A DNA stretch of 64,000 bases, taken from positions 1 through 64,000 of the forward strand of contig DASRBI010000002.1 in assembly GCA_035685165.1 (NCBI GenBank). The letters run 5' to 3'. Each line of letters opens with the position of its first letter. Position 1 is the first letter of the stretch. Shown one piece after another: positions 27,763 to 36,938 of the stretch. The position numbers and the translations under genes are program-made. The notes under the pieces are model-generated. The model did no database searches and was not told the DNA's origin. It saw nothing but the letters and a program-made list of their open reading frames with translations. This DNA is from DATFDN01 sp035685165 (GTDB lineage Bacteria > Pseudomonadota > Alphaproteobacteria > Acetobacterales > Acetobacteraceae).

Positions 27763-28797
27763 ATGATGCGCCTCTCCGTCCTCGACCAGTCGACAATCGT
27801 CACCGGCCGCGCCCCGGCGCAATCTATCCGCGAGAGCCTGGCACTCGCCCGCCACTGCGAGGCGCTCGGCTATGCGCGCTACTGGGTTGCCGAGCACCAC
27901 AACACCCACAGTATCGCCGGTAGCGCGCCGGAAGTGCTGCTCGCCGCCCTCGCGGCCACTACTAGCCGCATCCGGCTCGGGAGTGCCGGGGTGATGCTGC
28001 CGCACTATTCCGCGTTGAAGGTGGCCGAGCAGTTCCGGGTGCTGGACGCGCTCGCGCCGGGGCGGATCGACCTCGGCGTCGGCCGCGCGCCGGGATCGGA
28101 TCAGCGCACCGCCTTCGCGCTCAACCCGCTCGCCGACACGGCGGCCGACAATTTCCCCGCCCAGGTGCGCGACCTGCTCGCCTGGGTGCGCGGCGAGGAA
28201 CTGGTGGAAGGCCATCCGTTCCGCGGCATCGTGGCGCAGCCGCAGGGACCGAGCGCTCCGGAAATTTGGGTGCTCGGCAGTTCCGATTACGGCGCGCAGG
28301 TCGCCGCCTATTTCGGCCTGCCCTACTGCTTCGCCCACTTCATCACCGACGGGCGCGGCGCCGCCGAGGCGTTCGACCTCTACCGCCGGCAATACCGGCC
28401 AAGCGAACGCCACCCGACGCCGCATCCGGCGCTTTGCGTATGGGCGGTCGCGGCGGAGACCGAGGCGGAGGCGGCCCGCCTGTTCACCTCGCGCGAATTG
28501 CAGCGCATCCGCCGCGATCACGGCGTGTTCGCGCCCCTGCCCACGCCTGAGGAGGCGATGGCCGAGCACTACAGCGAAGGCGACCGGCTGCGGATCGAGC
28601 GGCTGCGCGCCCGCTCCATCTACGGCACGGCGGCGATCGCCGGGGCCAAGCTGCGCGCGCTCGCCGCCGAGCACGGGGTAGAGGAGATCGCGGTGCTGAC
28701 GACGGTGCACGACCCGGAGGCGCGGAGACGCTCCTACGCGCTGCTCGCCGCCGAGTTCGGCCTAGGTGCGGAACAGGTCGCGCGGGCCGCGGAATGA
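27763..28797 (+). CDS. LLM-class flavin-dependent oxidoreductase (luciferase-like)
   Basis: The protein (344 residues) belongs to the bacterial luciferase-like monooxygenase superfamily, MsnO8-type: MRLSVLDQSTIVTGRAPAQ, YWVAEHHNTHSIAGSAPEVLLAAL, IRLGSAGVMLPHYSALKVAEQF and VGRAPGSD. It should use reduced FMN from a separate reductase. Two ATGs in tandem (27763, 27766) fit the start. Its last 36 bp overlap the 3' end of a convergent small membrane protein gene. The substrate is unknown. Confidence 0.9.
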   Translation: MMRLSVLDQSTIVTGRAPAQSIRESLALARHCEALGYARYWVAEHHNTHSIAGSAPEVLLAALAATTSRIRLGSAGVMLPHYSALKVAEQFRVLDALAPGRIDLGVGRAPGSDQRTAFALNPLADTAADNFPAQVRDLLAWVRGEELVEGHPFRGIVAQPQGPSAPEIWVLGSSDYGAQVAAYFGLPYCFAHFITDGRGAAEAFDLYRRQYRPSERHPTPHPALCVWAVAAETEAEAARLFTSRELQRIRRDHGVFAPLPTPEEAMAEHYSEGDRLRIERLRARSIYGTAAIAGAKLRALAAEHGVEEIAVLTTVHDPEARRRSYALLAAEFGLGAEQVARAAE

Positions 28798-29049
28798 GCC
28801 GCGCGCGCGCCAGACTTGATACTTGTACGCACCCCACGCAACGACCGCGGCGATCACCGCCACCGGCAGCAGGATCGCGATCGCCCACACCAACAGCCAG
28901 AGCAACGCGGCAAGAATCACCAGCCCTCCGGCCACCACGGCGACCGTCACCGCGATGGCGACGATCCGCGCCATCAGCGGCGCGGTCTGCGGCGGCGGGA
29001 AACTCCCGTCCGGCCGCATGTCGATGATCGGGGGATCGCGGTGGCTCAT
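28762..29049 (-). CDS. Small two-helix membrane protein, unknown function
   Basis: The 95-residue product starts with a polar stretch (SHRDPPIIDMRPDGSFPPP) and has two long hydrophobic segments (IVAIAVTVAVVAGGLVILAA and LLWLLVWAIAILLPVAVIAA) before a basic tail. The ATG at 29049 is chosen because the hydrophobic part and the conserved-looking polar head follow it; the frame is open upstream. No family is recognised. Confidence 0.65.
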   Translation of the reverse strand: MSHRDPPIIDMRPDGSFPPPQTAPLMARIVAIAVTVAVVAGGLVILAALLWLLVWAIAILLPVAVIAAVVAWGAYKYQVWRARGSFRGPRDLFRT

Positions 29050-29093
29050 CACAGCGAATTGGCGCGCCGGTGCGGGCGCTTCAAGGCGGGCCG

Positions 29094-29462
29094 ATGCTGA
29101 GCGCGAGCCTCGCTCTTGTCGCGGCGGCGGGCCTGCTCGGCCTCGTGCTGATCCTGCTGCACGGCCTGCGGAAATGGACAACGGCTGCACGGCTCGGCCT
29201 GTTCCACGCCGTCCTCGGCGCGGGCGGCACGGCGCTGCTGATCGCTGCGCTGGCGGCTTCGCCTGCCCGCGGCGCGGCGGCGGGCGCCGGCGGTTTCGGC
29301 CGCGCCGCGTCCTGGTTTCTGCTATTCGCCTTTCTCGCGGGCCTCTCTATCTGGCGCGCGCGCCGTCGGGGCCGTGCCGAGACGCTGCTCTTGATCGGCA
29401 TCCACGCCACGCTTGCCGTGTTCGGTATCGTCTTTCTCGCCACCTACGTGGCCGCCCCGTGA
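29094..29462 (+). CDS. Small membrane protein, unknown function
   Basis: The 122-residue protein is mostly hydrophobic with about four helices (LALVAAAGLLGLVLILLHGL, LFHAVLGAGGTALLIAALAA, WFLLFAFLAGLSIW and LLIGIHATLAVFGIVFLATY). An AAGGCGGG sequence lies just ahead of the ATG at 29094. It diverges from the two-helix protein gene with a 44-bp gap. No family can be named. Confidence 0.7.
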   Translation: MLSASLALVAAAGLLGLVLILLHGLRKWTTAARLGLFHAVLGAGGTALLIAALAASPARGAAAGAGGFGRAASWFLLFAFLAGLSIWRARRRGRAETLLLIGIHATLAVFGIVFLATYVAAP

Positions 29463-29482
29463 GGCACGGACGCCACATTCAT

Positions 29483-29510
29483 CGTCATTCCCGCGCAAGC
29501 GGAGATGACG
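29483..29510. repeat. Dispersed CGTCATTCCCGC hairpin element
   Basis: CGTCATTCCCGC and GCGGAGATGACG pair 10 of 12 positions around a GCAA loop. This sequence type (CGTCATTCCCGC...) is a widespread intergenic repeat in alphaproteobacteria. Here it lies between the small membrane protein gene and the following monooxygenase gene. Confidence 0.55.
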
Positions 29511-29546
29511 GGTAACAAACCATCATAAGACGCACGGAGTGCCGGC

Positions 29547-30515
29547 ATGAAACTTGGCCTTTTCCTCAACACCCAGTTCCGCGAGGGCGCGGACGTGCGC
29601 GCCCACATCCCCGACCTCCTCGCCCAGGTCCGCGCGGCGCGTGAGGCGGGGTTCGCCTCGCTCTGGCTGCCGCATCACTACCTCACAGCACCGATGCAGA
29701 TGCTCCAGCTCGCGCCGCTCACCGCCTTCCTGCTGCACGAGGCGCGCGGGATGCAGGTCGGACCGGGGATCCTGATCCTGCCGCTGCTCAACCCCGTGCA
29801 CGTCGCCGAGGAAGCCGCCACCTTCGAGGCGCTGACGGACGGCAATTACGTGCTCGGCGTCGGTCTCGGCTACCGCGAGGGCGAGTTCAACGCGTTCGGC
29901 GTGCCGCTTTCCGAGCGCGCGGCGCGCTTCACCGAGGCGGTGGGCCTGATGCGCCGCCTCTGGGCCGAGCCCAAGGTGACGCACGAGGGCAAATTCTACG
30001 CAGTGCGCGAGCATGGACTCAGCCTGCGCCCGCGGGGCGGCAAGCTGCCGGTGTGGATCGCGGCACAGGCCGAGCCCGCGATCCGCCGCGCCGCCCGCTT
30101 GGGCGACGCATGGCTGATCGTGCCCTCCTCCACGCTGACCGAGGTGGCAGCGCAGATGCGCCTGTATCGGGCGGCGCTGGCCGAGCACGGCCGCCATCCC
30201 GACTGCTTCCCGATCGAGCGCGAATGCTATGTCGGCGCGCGCAACGCGACCGCAATGGAGGAATGCCGCGGCCCGCTCGAATACAAATACGCCGCCTATG
30301 CGTCCTGGGGATTACGCGGTAGCACGCAGATGCCGTTCGAGGATTTCGCACGCGAACGCTTCATCATCGGCGACGCGGAATCGGTCAAGGACCAGATCGC
30401 CGACTACCGCGACACGCTCGGCGTCGATCACATGATCCTCCGCGTCCAATGGCCCGGGTTGCCGCAGGAGGCGGCGCTGAAGTCGATCGAGCGGTTGGGG
30501 AGAATCTTTGCGTAG
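29547..30515 (+). CDS. LLM-class flavin-dependent oxidoreductase (luciferase-like)
   Basis: The 322-residue protein is a second luciferase-like monooxygenase of a different subgroup (KLGLFLNTQFREGADV, ASLWLPHHYLTAPMQMLQ, GPGILILPLLNPVHVAEEA, VLGVGLGYREGEFNAFG). The N-terminus resembles F420- or FMN-linked alkane-type monooxygenases. It shares no close similarity with the first one, so this is not a recent duplication. Substrate unknown. Confidence 0.9.
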   Translation: MKLGLFLNTQFREGADVRAHIPDLLAQVRAAREAGFASLWLPHHYLTAPMQMLQLAPLTAFLLHEARGMQVGPGILILPLLNPVHVAEEAATFEALTDGNYVLGVGLGYREGEFNAFGVPLSERAARFTEAVGLMRRLWAEPKVTHEGKFYAVREHGLSLRPRGGKLPVWIAAQAEPAIRRAARLGDAWLIVPSSTLTEVAAQMRLYRAALAEHGRHPDCFPIERECYVGARNATAMEECRGPLEYKYAAYASWGLRGSTQMPFEDFARERFIIGDAESVKDQIADYRDTLGVDHMILRVQWPGLPQEAALKSIERLGRIFA

Positions 30516-30553
30516 GGCGGGATAACCGCAGCGTTCCCGACATCATTTGCTCG

Positions 30554-31477
30554 TCAGATCACATCCGCCGGCCGCAGCTCGCAACACTCCGCCATCTCCG
30601 GCGCTTCGAGTTGCACCGTCGCGTGGCCGATGCCAAAGCGCGTGCGCGCCTGCTCCTGCACCAACGCGAGCAGCGCGCCGTCGCCCCCGGCATCCGCGCG
30701 CACGAGATGCGCGGTCAGCGCCGTCTCCGTCGTGGACAGGCCCCAGATGTGCAGATCGTGCACCTCCGTCACGCCGGGCAGTCCGTGGAGCCAGAGCAGG
30801 ACCGCCTCGGCGTCGATCCCCTCCGGCACCGCGTCGAGCGATAGGCTGACCGATTCCTGGAGCAGCTCCCAGGTGCTAGCCACGATCACCGCGCTTAGGA
30901 TCAAACTCACCGCCGGATCGAGCCGCAGCCACCCGGTCAGCGCAATGACGATGCCCGCCACCGCGACTCCCGCCGACAGCGCCACGTCGGCCGCCATGTG
31001 GGTGAAGGCTGCGCGCAAATTCAAATCGGAGCGCCGCCCAGCCATCAGCAGCCAAGCGGAAACCCCGTTCACCACAATCCCCGCACCGGAAACCGCCGCG
31101 ATCACAAATCCCTCGGTCGGCGTCGGCGCGACCAGTCGCCACGCGGCATCGAGCGCGATCGCCCCGGTCGCCACCAGCAGCAAGACCGCATTGCCGAGCG
31201 CAGCGAGCACCGAGGCGCGCCGCATCCCGTAAGTGAACGCGGCCGTCGGGCCGCGGCGCCCGAGCCGCAGCGCCGCCAGCCCGCCCAGAAGGCCGGCGAC
31301 ATCGCTCAGATTGTGCCCGGCATCGGCGAGCAGCGCGGTGGAATGGATGTAGAGGCCAAAGCCGGCCTCGATCAGCACATAGGCGAGATTGAGGCCCGCC
31401 CCGATCGCGAACGCACGGCTCGCTCCCGCCGCCGGAGCGGGCGAAAGGTGGGCGTGGTCGTGGGGGTCATGGGGCAT
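30554..31477 (-). CDS. Cation diffusion facilitator (CzcD/ZitB-like) metal exporter
   Basis: This inner-membrane protein (307 residues) exports divalent metals, probably zinc, in exchange for protons. It has six helices, with the metal-site motifs HNLSD in helix 2 and HMAAD in helix 5, an N-terminal His-rich tail (HDPHDHAH) and a C-terminal cytoplasmic domain (GLPGVTEVHDLHIWGLS). The HxxxD pairs suggest zinc or cadmium over iron or manganese. Confidence 0.93.
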   Translation of the reverse strand: MPHDPHDHAHLSPAPAAGASRAFAIGAGLNLAYVLIEAGFGLYIHSTALLADAGHNLSDVAGLLGGLAALRLGRRGPTAAFTYGMRRASVLAALGNAVLLLVATGAIALDAAWRLVAPTPTEGFVIAAVSGAGIVVNGVSAWLLMAGRRSDLNLRAAFTHMAADVALSAGVAVAGIVIALTGWLRLDPAVSLILSAVIVASTWELLQESVSLSLDAVPEGIDAEAVLLWLHGLPGVTEVHDLHIWGLSTTETALTAHLVRADAGGDGALLALVQEQARTRFGIGHATVQLEAPEMAECCELRPADVI

Positions 31478-31542
31478 TGCCGGCGGGCCGTCAGCCTAGC
31501 GTCCGCCGGCGGGAACGATGATCGAATGCGCGTGGCCTTGGA

Positions 31543-31746
31543 TCAGAACCCCTCGCGCTCGATCCGCTTGCGCTCCAGCTTGCGGGCCCGGCGCACCGCC
31601 TCGGCCGCCTCGCGGGCGCGGCGCTCGGACGGCTTCTCGTAGTGCCGCCGCAGCTTCATCTCGCGGAAGATTCCCTCCCGCTGCATCTTCTTCTTCAAGG
31701 CCTTGAGGGCCTGATCGACGTTGTTGTCGCGAACGAGAACTTGCAC
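31543..31746 (-). CDS. rpsU: 30S ribosomal protein S21
   Basis: S21 helps mRNA binding on the small subunit. The 67-residue protein is standard: MQVLVRDNNVDQALKALKKKMQREG, REMKLRRHYEKPSERR and a basic tail. It is monocistronic here, divergent from def with about 150 bp between them. Confidence 0.97.
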   Translation of the reverse strand: MQVLVRDNNVDQALKALKKKMQREGIFREMKLRRHYEKPSERRAREAAEAVRRARKLERKRIEREGF

Positions 31747-31893
31747 TTGGCCGCCTTCTCCTTTCGTCCGGGGCGCGCCCGCAGCCCGGGCGCAGGCATC
31801 TAGCCTCGCGCCGGGTGCCCGGGCGAGGGACGGCGGCTATAACACGGGCCTGAGCCGTGCGAAAGCCGGCGCGACGACCATATCGGAGGACGC

Positions 31894-32439
31894 ATGGCCA
31901 TCCTCAAGATCGCCCGCATGGGCCACCCGGTCCTGCTCCAGCGGGCCGATCCGGTGCCCGATCCGGGGGCACCGGAAATCCGGCGGCTGGTGGCTGACAT
32001 GATCGCGACGATGGAGGACGCGCCCGGCGTGGGCCTCGCCGCCCCGCAGGTGCACGTACCCTTGCGGCTGTTCGTGTTCCGCGTGCCCGAGGAGCGCAAA
32101 AGCGGGGACCCCGACGACCGGCAGATGCCGAACAGCGTGGTCATCAATCCCGAGCTCGAGTTGCTGACCGAGGAGCGCGTGCTGCGCTGGGAAGGGTGCC
32201 TGTCGATCCCTGGTCTGCGCGCAGCCGTTCCCCGCGCCCCGCGCATCCGCTACCTCGGTGTCGATTGCGACGGCAATCCGGTGGGCGGCGAGGTGACGGG
32301 CTTCCACGCCGGGGTGGTCCAGCACGAATACGACCATCTTGACGGGATTCTCTACCCGATGCGGATGACCGACTTCCGCCTGTTCGGCTTCACCGAGGAG
32401 CTGATGCGCGCGGCCGCCGTGAACGCTGACCGGAGCTGA
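31894..32439 (+). CDS. def: Peptide deformylase
   Basis: The enzyme removes the N-formyl group from new proteins. In the 181-residue product the three motifs are intact: GVGLAAPQ (45-52), EGCLSIPG with metal ligand C102, and QHEYDHLDG with H144 and H148. The GGAGGACGC ribosome binding site precedes the ATG. Its stop shares one base with the start of the COQ9-like gene (TGATG). Confidence 0.95.
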   Translation: MAILKIARMGHPVLLQRADPVPDPGAPEIRRLVADMIATMEDAPGVGLAAPQVHVPLRLFVFRVPEERKSGDPDDRQMPNSVVINPELELLTEERVLRWEGCLSIPGLRAAVPRAPRIRYLGVDCDGNPVGGEVTGFHAGVVQHEYDHLDGILYPMRMTDFRLFGFTEELMRAAAVNADRS

Positions 32440-33071
32440 TGCAGGCCCCGGAGCGCAGCGCCGAGCGCGATGCGGCCATCGCGGCGCTGCTGCCGAACGT
32501 GCCGTTCGACGGCTGGACACACCGCGCGCTACGCGCGGCACTCGCCACGAGCGGACAATGCCCCGACGATGCCGAGCTGCTGTTCCCGGGCGGCGCATCC
32601 GACATGGTGGAAGCCTGTTTCGATTGGGTCGACCGGCAGATGGAAGCGGCCGCCGCCGCCGACCCCACGCTTGCCGGGCTGCGCGTCTCGCAGCGCGTGC
32701 GGGCGGTGATCACGCTCCGCCTGCGCCAGATGCGCCCGCACCGCGAGGCGATGCGCCGAGCGCTTTCCTTGCTCGCGCTACCGCACAACGCGCCGCGCGC
32801 GGCGGCGATTACGGCGCGCACTGTCGATGCGATCTGGCGCGCCGCCGGCGACAGCGCCGCGGATTTCTCGTGGTATACGAAGCGCGCCCTGCTTGCCGGG
32901 GTGTGGAGCGCGACCCTCCTTTACTGGCTGTGCGACACGACCGAGGAGGATGCCGCGACACTCGCCTTCCTCGACCGCCGCCTCGCCGACGTGCGCCGCA
33001 TCGGCAAGGCCCGCAGCCGCCTGGAGCGTCTGATGCCGTGGCGGCGCGGTGAGGGGAGCTACGCCGGATAG
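32439..33071 (+). CDS. COQ9 family protein
   Basis: The 210-residue protein resembles COQ9, a lipid-binding factor for ubiquinone synthesis that in eukaryotes presents the intermediate to COQ7. The C-terminal signature ADFSWYTKRALLAGVWSATLLYWL and the AFLDRRLADVRRIGK tail are diagnostic. The N-terminal part has a TetR-like helical character. It is coupled to def through TGATG and overlaps the end of convergent galE by 13 bp. Confidence 0.9.
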   Translation: MQAPERSAERDAAIAALLPNVPFDGWTHRALRAALATSGQCPDDAELLFPGGASDMVEACFDWVDRQMEAAAAADPTLAGLRVSQRVRAVITLRLRQMRPHREAMRRALSLLALPHNAPRAAAITARTVDAIWRAAGDSAADFSWYTKRALLAGVWSATLLYWLCDTTEEDAATLAFLDRRLADVRRIGKARSRLERLMPWRRGEGSYAG

Positions 33072-34042
33072 CCGGCCGGATTGGCCTCGCGCCACGCATA
33101 GGCGGTGCTGACGATCTCCTCCAGCCGCGCGAACCGCGGCGTCCAGCCGGTCTCGCGGCGGATGCGCTCCGACGCGGCGACCAAAATGGCTGGATCGCCG
33201 GCGCGGCGCGGCGCGAATTCGTGCGGTACAGGGCGCCCGCCGACACGCGCCACGGCGTCGATCACCTCCAGCACCGAATAGCCGTCGCCGTTGCCGAGAT
33301 TGTAGGTCACGCTCCGCGTGGCGAGCTGATCGAGCGCCAGCAGATGCGCCTCGGCGAGGTCGGCGACATGCACATAGTCGCGGATGCAGGTGCCGTCCGG
33401 CGTCGGATAATCGTTGCCGAACACCTGAAGCGCGCCGCGCCGTCCCAGCGCAGCGTCGATCGCGAGCGGAATGAGGTGCGTCTCCGGCCGGTGGTCCTCG
33501 CCGATGCGTCCCTGCGGGTCGGCCCCGGCAGCGTTGAAATAGCGCAGGCACGCGCTGTGCAGCCCGTGGATGCGCTCGGCCCACAGCAGCGCGCGCTCGA
33601 TCATCAGCTTGCTCTCGCCATAGGGGGAGCCGGGATCGAGCCGTGCCGTCTCGTTGAGCGGCACCACCTCCGGCGCGCCGAACAGGTTGGCGGTGGAAGA
33701 GAGGACAAAGCGCGGCACCTTGTGGCGCACGCACCCCTCGATCAGCCGGATGCCGTTTGTTCCGTTCTCAATCAGATAGCGGAACGGCTGCGCCATGCTC
33801 TCACCGACCAGCGACAACGCGGCGAAATGCAGAACCCCGTCCCAGCCGCCTTCGGCGAGCGTCGTCTCGACCGCGCCGGCATCCGCCAGATCGGCCACAA
33901 TCAGCCGCACGCCTTCCGGCAGCGCCGCACGGTGGCCCTGACGCAGGTTGTCGAACACGACGACCTCGTGCCCGCGTTCGAAGAGCGCGAGAACGACATG
34001 GCTGCCGACAAATCCGGCGCCGCCCGTGACGAGAAGCCGCAT
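33059..34042 (-). CDS. galE: UDP-glucose 4-epimerase
   Basis: GalE interconverts UDP-glucose and UDP-galactose for surface polysaccharides. The 327-residue protein has the NAD-binding loop GGAGFVGSH (7-15), the SSTANLFG segment (usual SSTAAVYG) with catalytic hydroxyl residues, and the Y141xxxK145 pair. GTCIRDYVHVADLA and the ending GWTPRFARLEEIV are typical. A small membrane protein gene lies 11 bp upstream on the same strand. Confidence 0.94.
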   Translation of the reverse strand: MRLLVTGGAGFVGSHVVLALFERGHEVVVFDNLRQGHRAALPEGVRLIVADLADAGAVETTLAEGGWDGVLHFAALSLVGESMAQPFRYLIENGTNGIRLIEGCVRHKVPRFVLSSTANLFGAPEVVPLNETARLDPGSPYGESKLMIERALLWAERIHGLHSACLRYFNAAGADPQGRIGEDHRPETHLIPLAIDAALGRRGALQVFGNDYPTPDGTCIRDYVHVADLAEAHLLALDQLATRSVTYNLGNGDGYSVLEVIDAVARVGGRPVPHEFAPRRAGDPAILVAASERIRRETGWTPRFARLEEIVSTAYAWREANPAGYPA

Positions 34043-34053
34043 GAATATCTCTC

Positions 34054-34281
34054 TTAGGCGTTCGCGGCCTTGGGCTGAAGCCGCTCAATCGAGGCCGCGA
34101 TCAGCAAGGCCAGCGCCTGCACGGCCGAGTAACACCAGATGGCGCCAGCCGGACCGAACCCGTAGGCCCACCCGCCGATTAGCGCGAGCAGCACGAGGGG
34201 CAAGCCGTCCGACCCGCGCTCGGGCCCTGACGCGGCTGCAACATCCTGAAACTTCCCGCCATCCTCCCTAGATGCTTCCAC
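34054..34281 (-). CDS. Possible small membrane protein upstream of galE
   Basis: The frame encodes up to 75 residues: a hydrophilic start followed by two hydrophobic segments (LPLVLLALIGGWAYGFGPAG and IWCYSAVQALALLIAASI). The first start codon is a GTG and no clear ribosome binding site was found; a later GTG could be used. Codon usage looks coding and the 11-bp gap to galE suggests cotranscription. No family recognised. Confidence 0.4.
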   Translation of the reverse strand: MEASREDGGKFQDVAAASGPERGSDGLPLVLLALIGGWAYGFGPAGAIWCYSAVQALALLIAASIERLQPKAANA

Positions 34282-34434
34282 CGCGTCGATGCGCCATTAT
34301 TTATGCAATCCCCGCGCCAAACGGTTGCAAGTCACCGGCCCGCACCGCCGCGCGCACGACGCACGCCCGGGCGCCGACATATGTCACATTTTGCAACACG
34401 CTGCTGACGTCACGTTGTGTTCGGAAGCGCGCCC

Positions 34435-34731
34435 TCAGAACAGCGCGCGCAGCCCGAGCCACATTGCATAGATCGCCAGGAGCGAGATGCAGGAGGAGAT
34501 AATCATCAGCGCAACAGCCTGGCGACGCGCACGGCGCACCGCGCGCGCCTCGTCACCCGAGGCATCGACGCGCGCCGAGAGATCGGCGGTATTGCCGCGC
34601 GATTCGGCAAGCGGCGGTTCGGCCGGAGACGCCGTGCGAAACGGCGTGATCAGGTCGGGATCCGTCTGCGCCAATCCTCGCCCCAATGTAGTGGAGGCGG
34701 GCGTGATCGCAGAACCGCCTGAGCCGGTCAA
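34435..34731 (-). CDS. Possible single-helix membrane protein
   Basis: The frame (98 residues from a TTG) has a polar, Thr/Ser/Ala-rich N-terminal part and one C-terminal membrane helix (ALMIISSCISLLAIYAMWLG). No good ribosome binding site is visible and the true start may be further inside. It may be a tail-anchored small protein; the call is weak. Confidence 0.38.
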   Translation of the reverse strand: MTGSGGSAITPASTTLGRGLAQTDPDLITPFRTASPAEPPLAESRGNTADLSARVDASGDEARAVRRARRQAVALMIISSCISLLAIYAMWLGLRALF

Positions 34732-34817
34732 CTGGCCGTGAGTTCACGCGCGTTTCGCCAGCGCGGGCGCGGTGCCGCTCGGCACCTTGTTGCACCACGC
34801 GATCCTTTAGCCTTCGC

Positions 34818-35726
34818 TCAGGCGCTTGCGATCAGGATCAGCACCACGCCAAGCGCCACCAGCAGCAAGCCGTTCGCCTCGGACAGTTTGATCCGCTCGC
34901 GCAGGTAGAAGTGCCCGGCGAGCAAGGTGAACAGCACCTCGATCTGGCCGAGCGCCCGCACCAGGCCAACATTGGTCAGCGAGAACGCCGTGAACCAGCA
35001 GGCCGAGCCCGCCGCCGAGGCGACGCCCACCCAGGCGGCGCGCCGCCACGCCAGCAAGGTACGGCGCAGCTCGGCGCGGTCGCGCAGCAGCAGATACCCG
35101 CCCTGCATCAAGGTTTGCAGCGCGGTGGTGGCAGCGAGCACATAAAGGGCGCGCGTGACGACATTCCCGCCGGTGATGCGGTGGGTCGCGAGCTGGATCA
35201 GCACGGCGGTGACGGCGAAGCAGAACGCTGCCGCGAGGCCGCTCAGTGCCGCCGGCTGCGCCGTCGCGCGCAGCAACTGGCGGAGCCGCAAGCCGCGCTC
35301 GCCGAGCGACAGCAGCAGCACGCCGCCGACGCTGACCAGGATGCCCGCCCAGGCCAAACCGGGCAGGCTTTGATGCAGCACGACAAGGGCGATCAGGGCC
35401 GCTTGCGCCGCCTCGGTTTTCGCGTACGCGGTACCGACCGCGAAATTCCGGAAGCCGAATGCCATGATCAGCAGATTGGTGGCGATGATCTGCATGAACC
35501 CGCCGCACGCGGCATAGAGCACCATCGGCCAGGACGGCGTGGGCAGCACGCCGCGGCCAGCCAGCGTGAATAGTGCGAGGAACGCGAGCGACGCCGGCAG
35601 CCCATAGAGAAAGCGCGTGAACCCGGAGCCGTTGACCGACAAGAGGCCGCGCAACTTGGCCTGCATCGCGGTGCGCCAGCACTGAAAAACGGCCGCCGCG
35701 ACGGTCACTGGTATCCATAGGGGCAT
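34818..35726 (-). CDS. DMT/EamA-type transporter
   Basis: The 302-residue protein has about ten membrane helices with two EamA-like halves (GFTRFLYGLPASLAFLALFTLA, FAVGTAYAKTEAAQAALIAL, ALGQIEVLFTLLAGHFYLRERI). It is the third DMT-type exporter of the window and not closely similar to the others. It diverges from the SIMPL protein gene with a 56-bp gap. Confidence 0.87.
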   Translation of the reverse strand: MPLWIPVTVAAAVFQCWRTAMQAKLRGLLSVNGSGFTRFLYGLPASLAFLALFTLAGRGVLPTPSWPMVLYAACGGFMQIIATNLLIMAFGFRNFAVGTAYAKTEAAQAALIALVVLHQSLPGLAWAGILVSVGGVLLLSLGERGLRLRQLLRATAQPAALSGLAAAFCFAVTAVLIQLATHRITGGNVVTRALYVLAATTALQTLMQGGYLLLRDRAELRRTLLAWRRAAWVGVASAAGSACWFTAFSLTNVGLVRALGQIEVLFTLLAGHFYLRERIKLSEANGLLLVALGVVLILIASA

Positions 35727-35782
35727 GGCGCGAGGCTAGAGTAGGGTGTCGTTGCGTCAACCCGATCAAGGAGCCGGCCGCG

Positions 35783-36520
35783 ATGAGAACCGCGTTTGCG
35801 CTATTGCTGCTCGCGCTTTGCCTGGCCGCGCAGGCGAGCGCCGAGACGGTGCTGCAATTGTCGAACAGCGGCACCGTCTCGGTGCAGCCGGACGAGCTTG
35901 TCGCGACGTTGCGCGCCGAGGCGGTGGCGCGGACGGCGGCGGCGGCGCAGGAGGCGGTGAACGCGGCGATCGGCAAGGCGCTGGACGCGGGGCGCGGCGT
36001 TACCGGCGTGCGGAGCGAAACGGGCCGCTACAACGTGTGGTCCGCGCCGCCGCCGAACGCGCCCACCCTGGCAAGCTGGCACGCGAGCCAGGCGATTACG
36101 CTCCGAAGCGATGACGGCACTGCCTTGCTGCGGCTGGTCGGGATGCTCCAGCAGCAGGGGCTCGCGGTGGAACAGCTCGGCTGGCGCCTCTCAGAGGCGG
36201 CGGCGCGCCAGGCGCGCGGGGCGGCATTGCGCGAGGCTGTGACCGGGCTGCGCAGCCAGGCCGATGCGATCGCGGCGCTGCTCGGCCTGCATTTCGGATC
36301 ATTCAAGAGCGTGCGCGTCGGCCTGCCAGAACCCTCGCCCGTCCCAGTGCCGATGCGCGCGATGGCACTCGCCGCGTCCGCCCCCCCGAACGCGGAGAGC
36401 GGCCCAGTGACGGTAGAGGCGAGCGTCAGCGCCGAGGTGGTGCTGGAAGGCGGCTCGGGGTCGCCGGCGGCGCCGGAGCCGGCCTTGCCGCCGGGCGGGA
36501 ACGGACAGAAGACACCGTAA
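35783..36520 (+). CDS. SIMPL (DUF541) domain periplasmic protein
   Basis: The 245-residue protein has a signal peptide (FALLLLALCLAAQASA) and the SIMPL domain: SVQPDELVATLRAEAV and the repeated alpha-beta pattern up to about residue 225, followed by a Pro/Gly-rich tail. Members sit in the periplasm and some affect oxidative stress resistance or membrane integrity, without an agreed function. It converges with the CMD gene, 12 bp apart. Confidence 0.85.
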   Translation: MRTAFALLLLALCLAAQASAETVLQLSNSGTVSVQPDELVATLRAEAVARTAAAAQEAVNAAIGKALDAGRGVTGVRSETGRYNVWSAPPPNAPTLASWHASQAITLRSDDGTALLRLVGMLQQQGLAVEQLGWRLSEAAARQARGAALREAVTGLRSQADAIAALLGLHFGSFKSVRVGLPEPSPVPVPMRAMALAASAPPNAESGPVTVEASVSAEVVLEGGSGSPAAPEPALPPGGNGQKTP

Positions 36521-36532
36521 GAAGAGCCCGCC

Positions 36533-36934
36533 TCAGGCGCTGCCCGCTTCGCTCCGCATCTCGTGGAACACTTTCTTCGCCACCAGCAGCGCCTCGCGCA
36601 CCAGCGGCAAACCGCAATAGCCGCTGAGGTGCAGCAGCGCCTCGGTAAGTTCGTCCTCGCTCCAGCCTTCGCGGCGGGCCATCCGCAAATGGATGGCAAG
36701 TTCCGCCTCGCGCCCCATCACGGTGTCGGAGATGACGCAAACCAGCGTACGCGTCTTGATGTCGAGGCCCGGGCGTGTCCACAGGCCGCCGAACACGTTC
36801 TCGACCGCGATCTCGGCGAACTTCCGCATGATCGGGTCGTCGTAAACGGTCTTGTCCACGCGCTCGGCATAAGCCTCGCCCATCAGCCGCCGCCGCATCG
36901 CGCGGCCTTGCTCCATGCGGGTCGGTGCGCTCAT
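36533..36934 (-). CDS. Carboxymuconolactone decarboxylase family protein
   Basis: The 133-residue all-helical protein matches the CMD family (FAEIAVENVFGGLWTRPGLDIKTRTLVCVISDTVMGREAELAIHLRMARREGWSEDEL...). It lacks the CxxC of AhpD-like peroxidase members, so it is closer to the gamma-carboxymuconolactone decarboxylase type, which acts in protocatechuate breakdown. No other pca genes are nearby. It is the last gene of an apparent Rieske-GFA-CMD operon, 4 bp after the GFA gene. Confidence 0.87.
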   Translation of the reverse strand: MSAPTRMEQGRAMRRRLMGEAYAERVDKTVYDDPIMRKFAEIAVENVFGGLWTRPGLDIKTRTLVCVISDTVMGREAELAIHLRMARREGWSEDELTEALLHLSGYCGLPLVREALLVAKKVFHEMRSEAGSA

Positions 36935-36938
36935 CGGG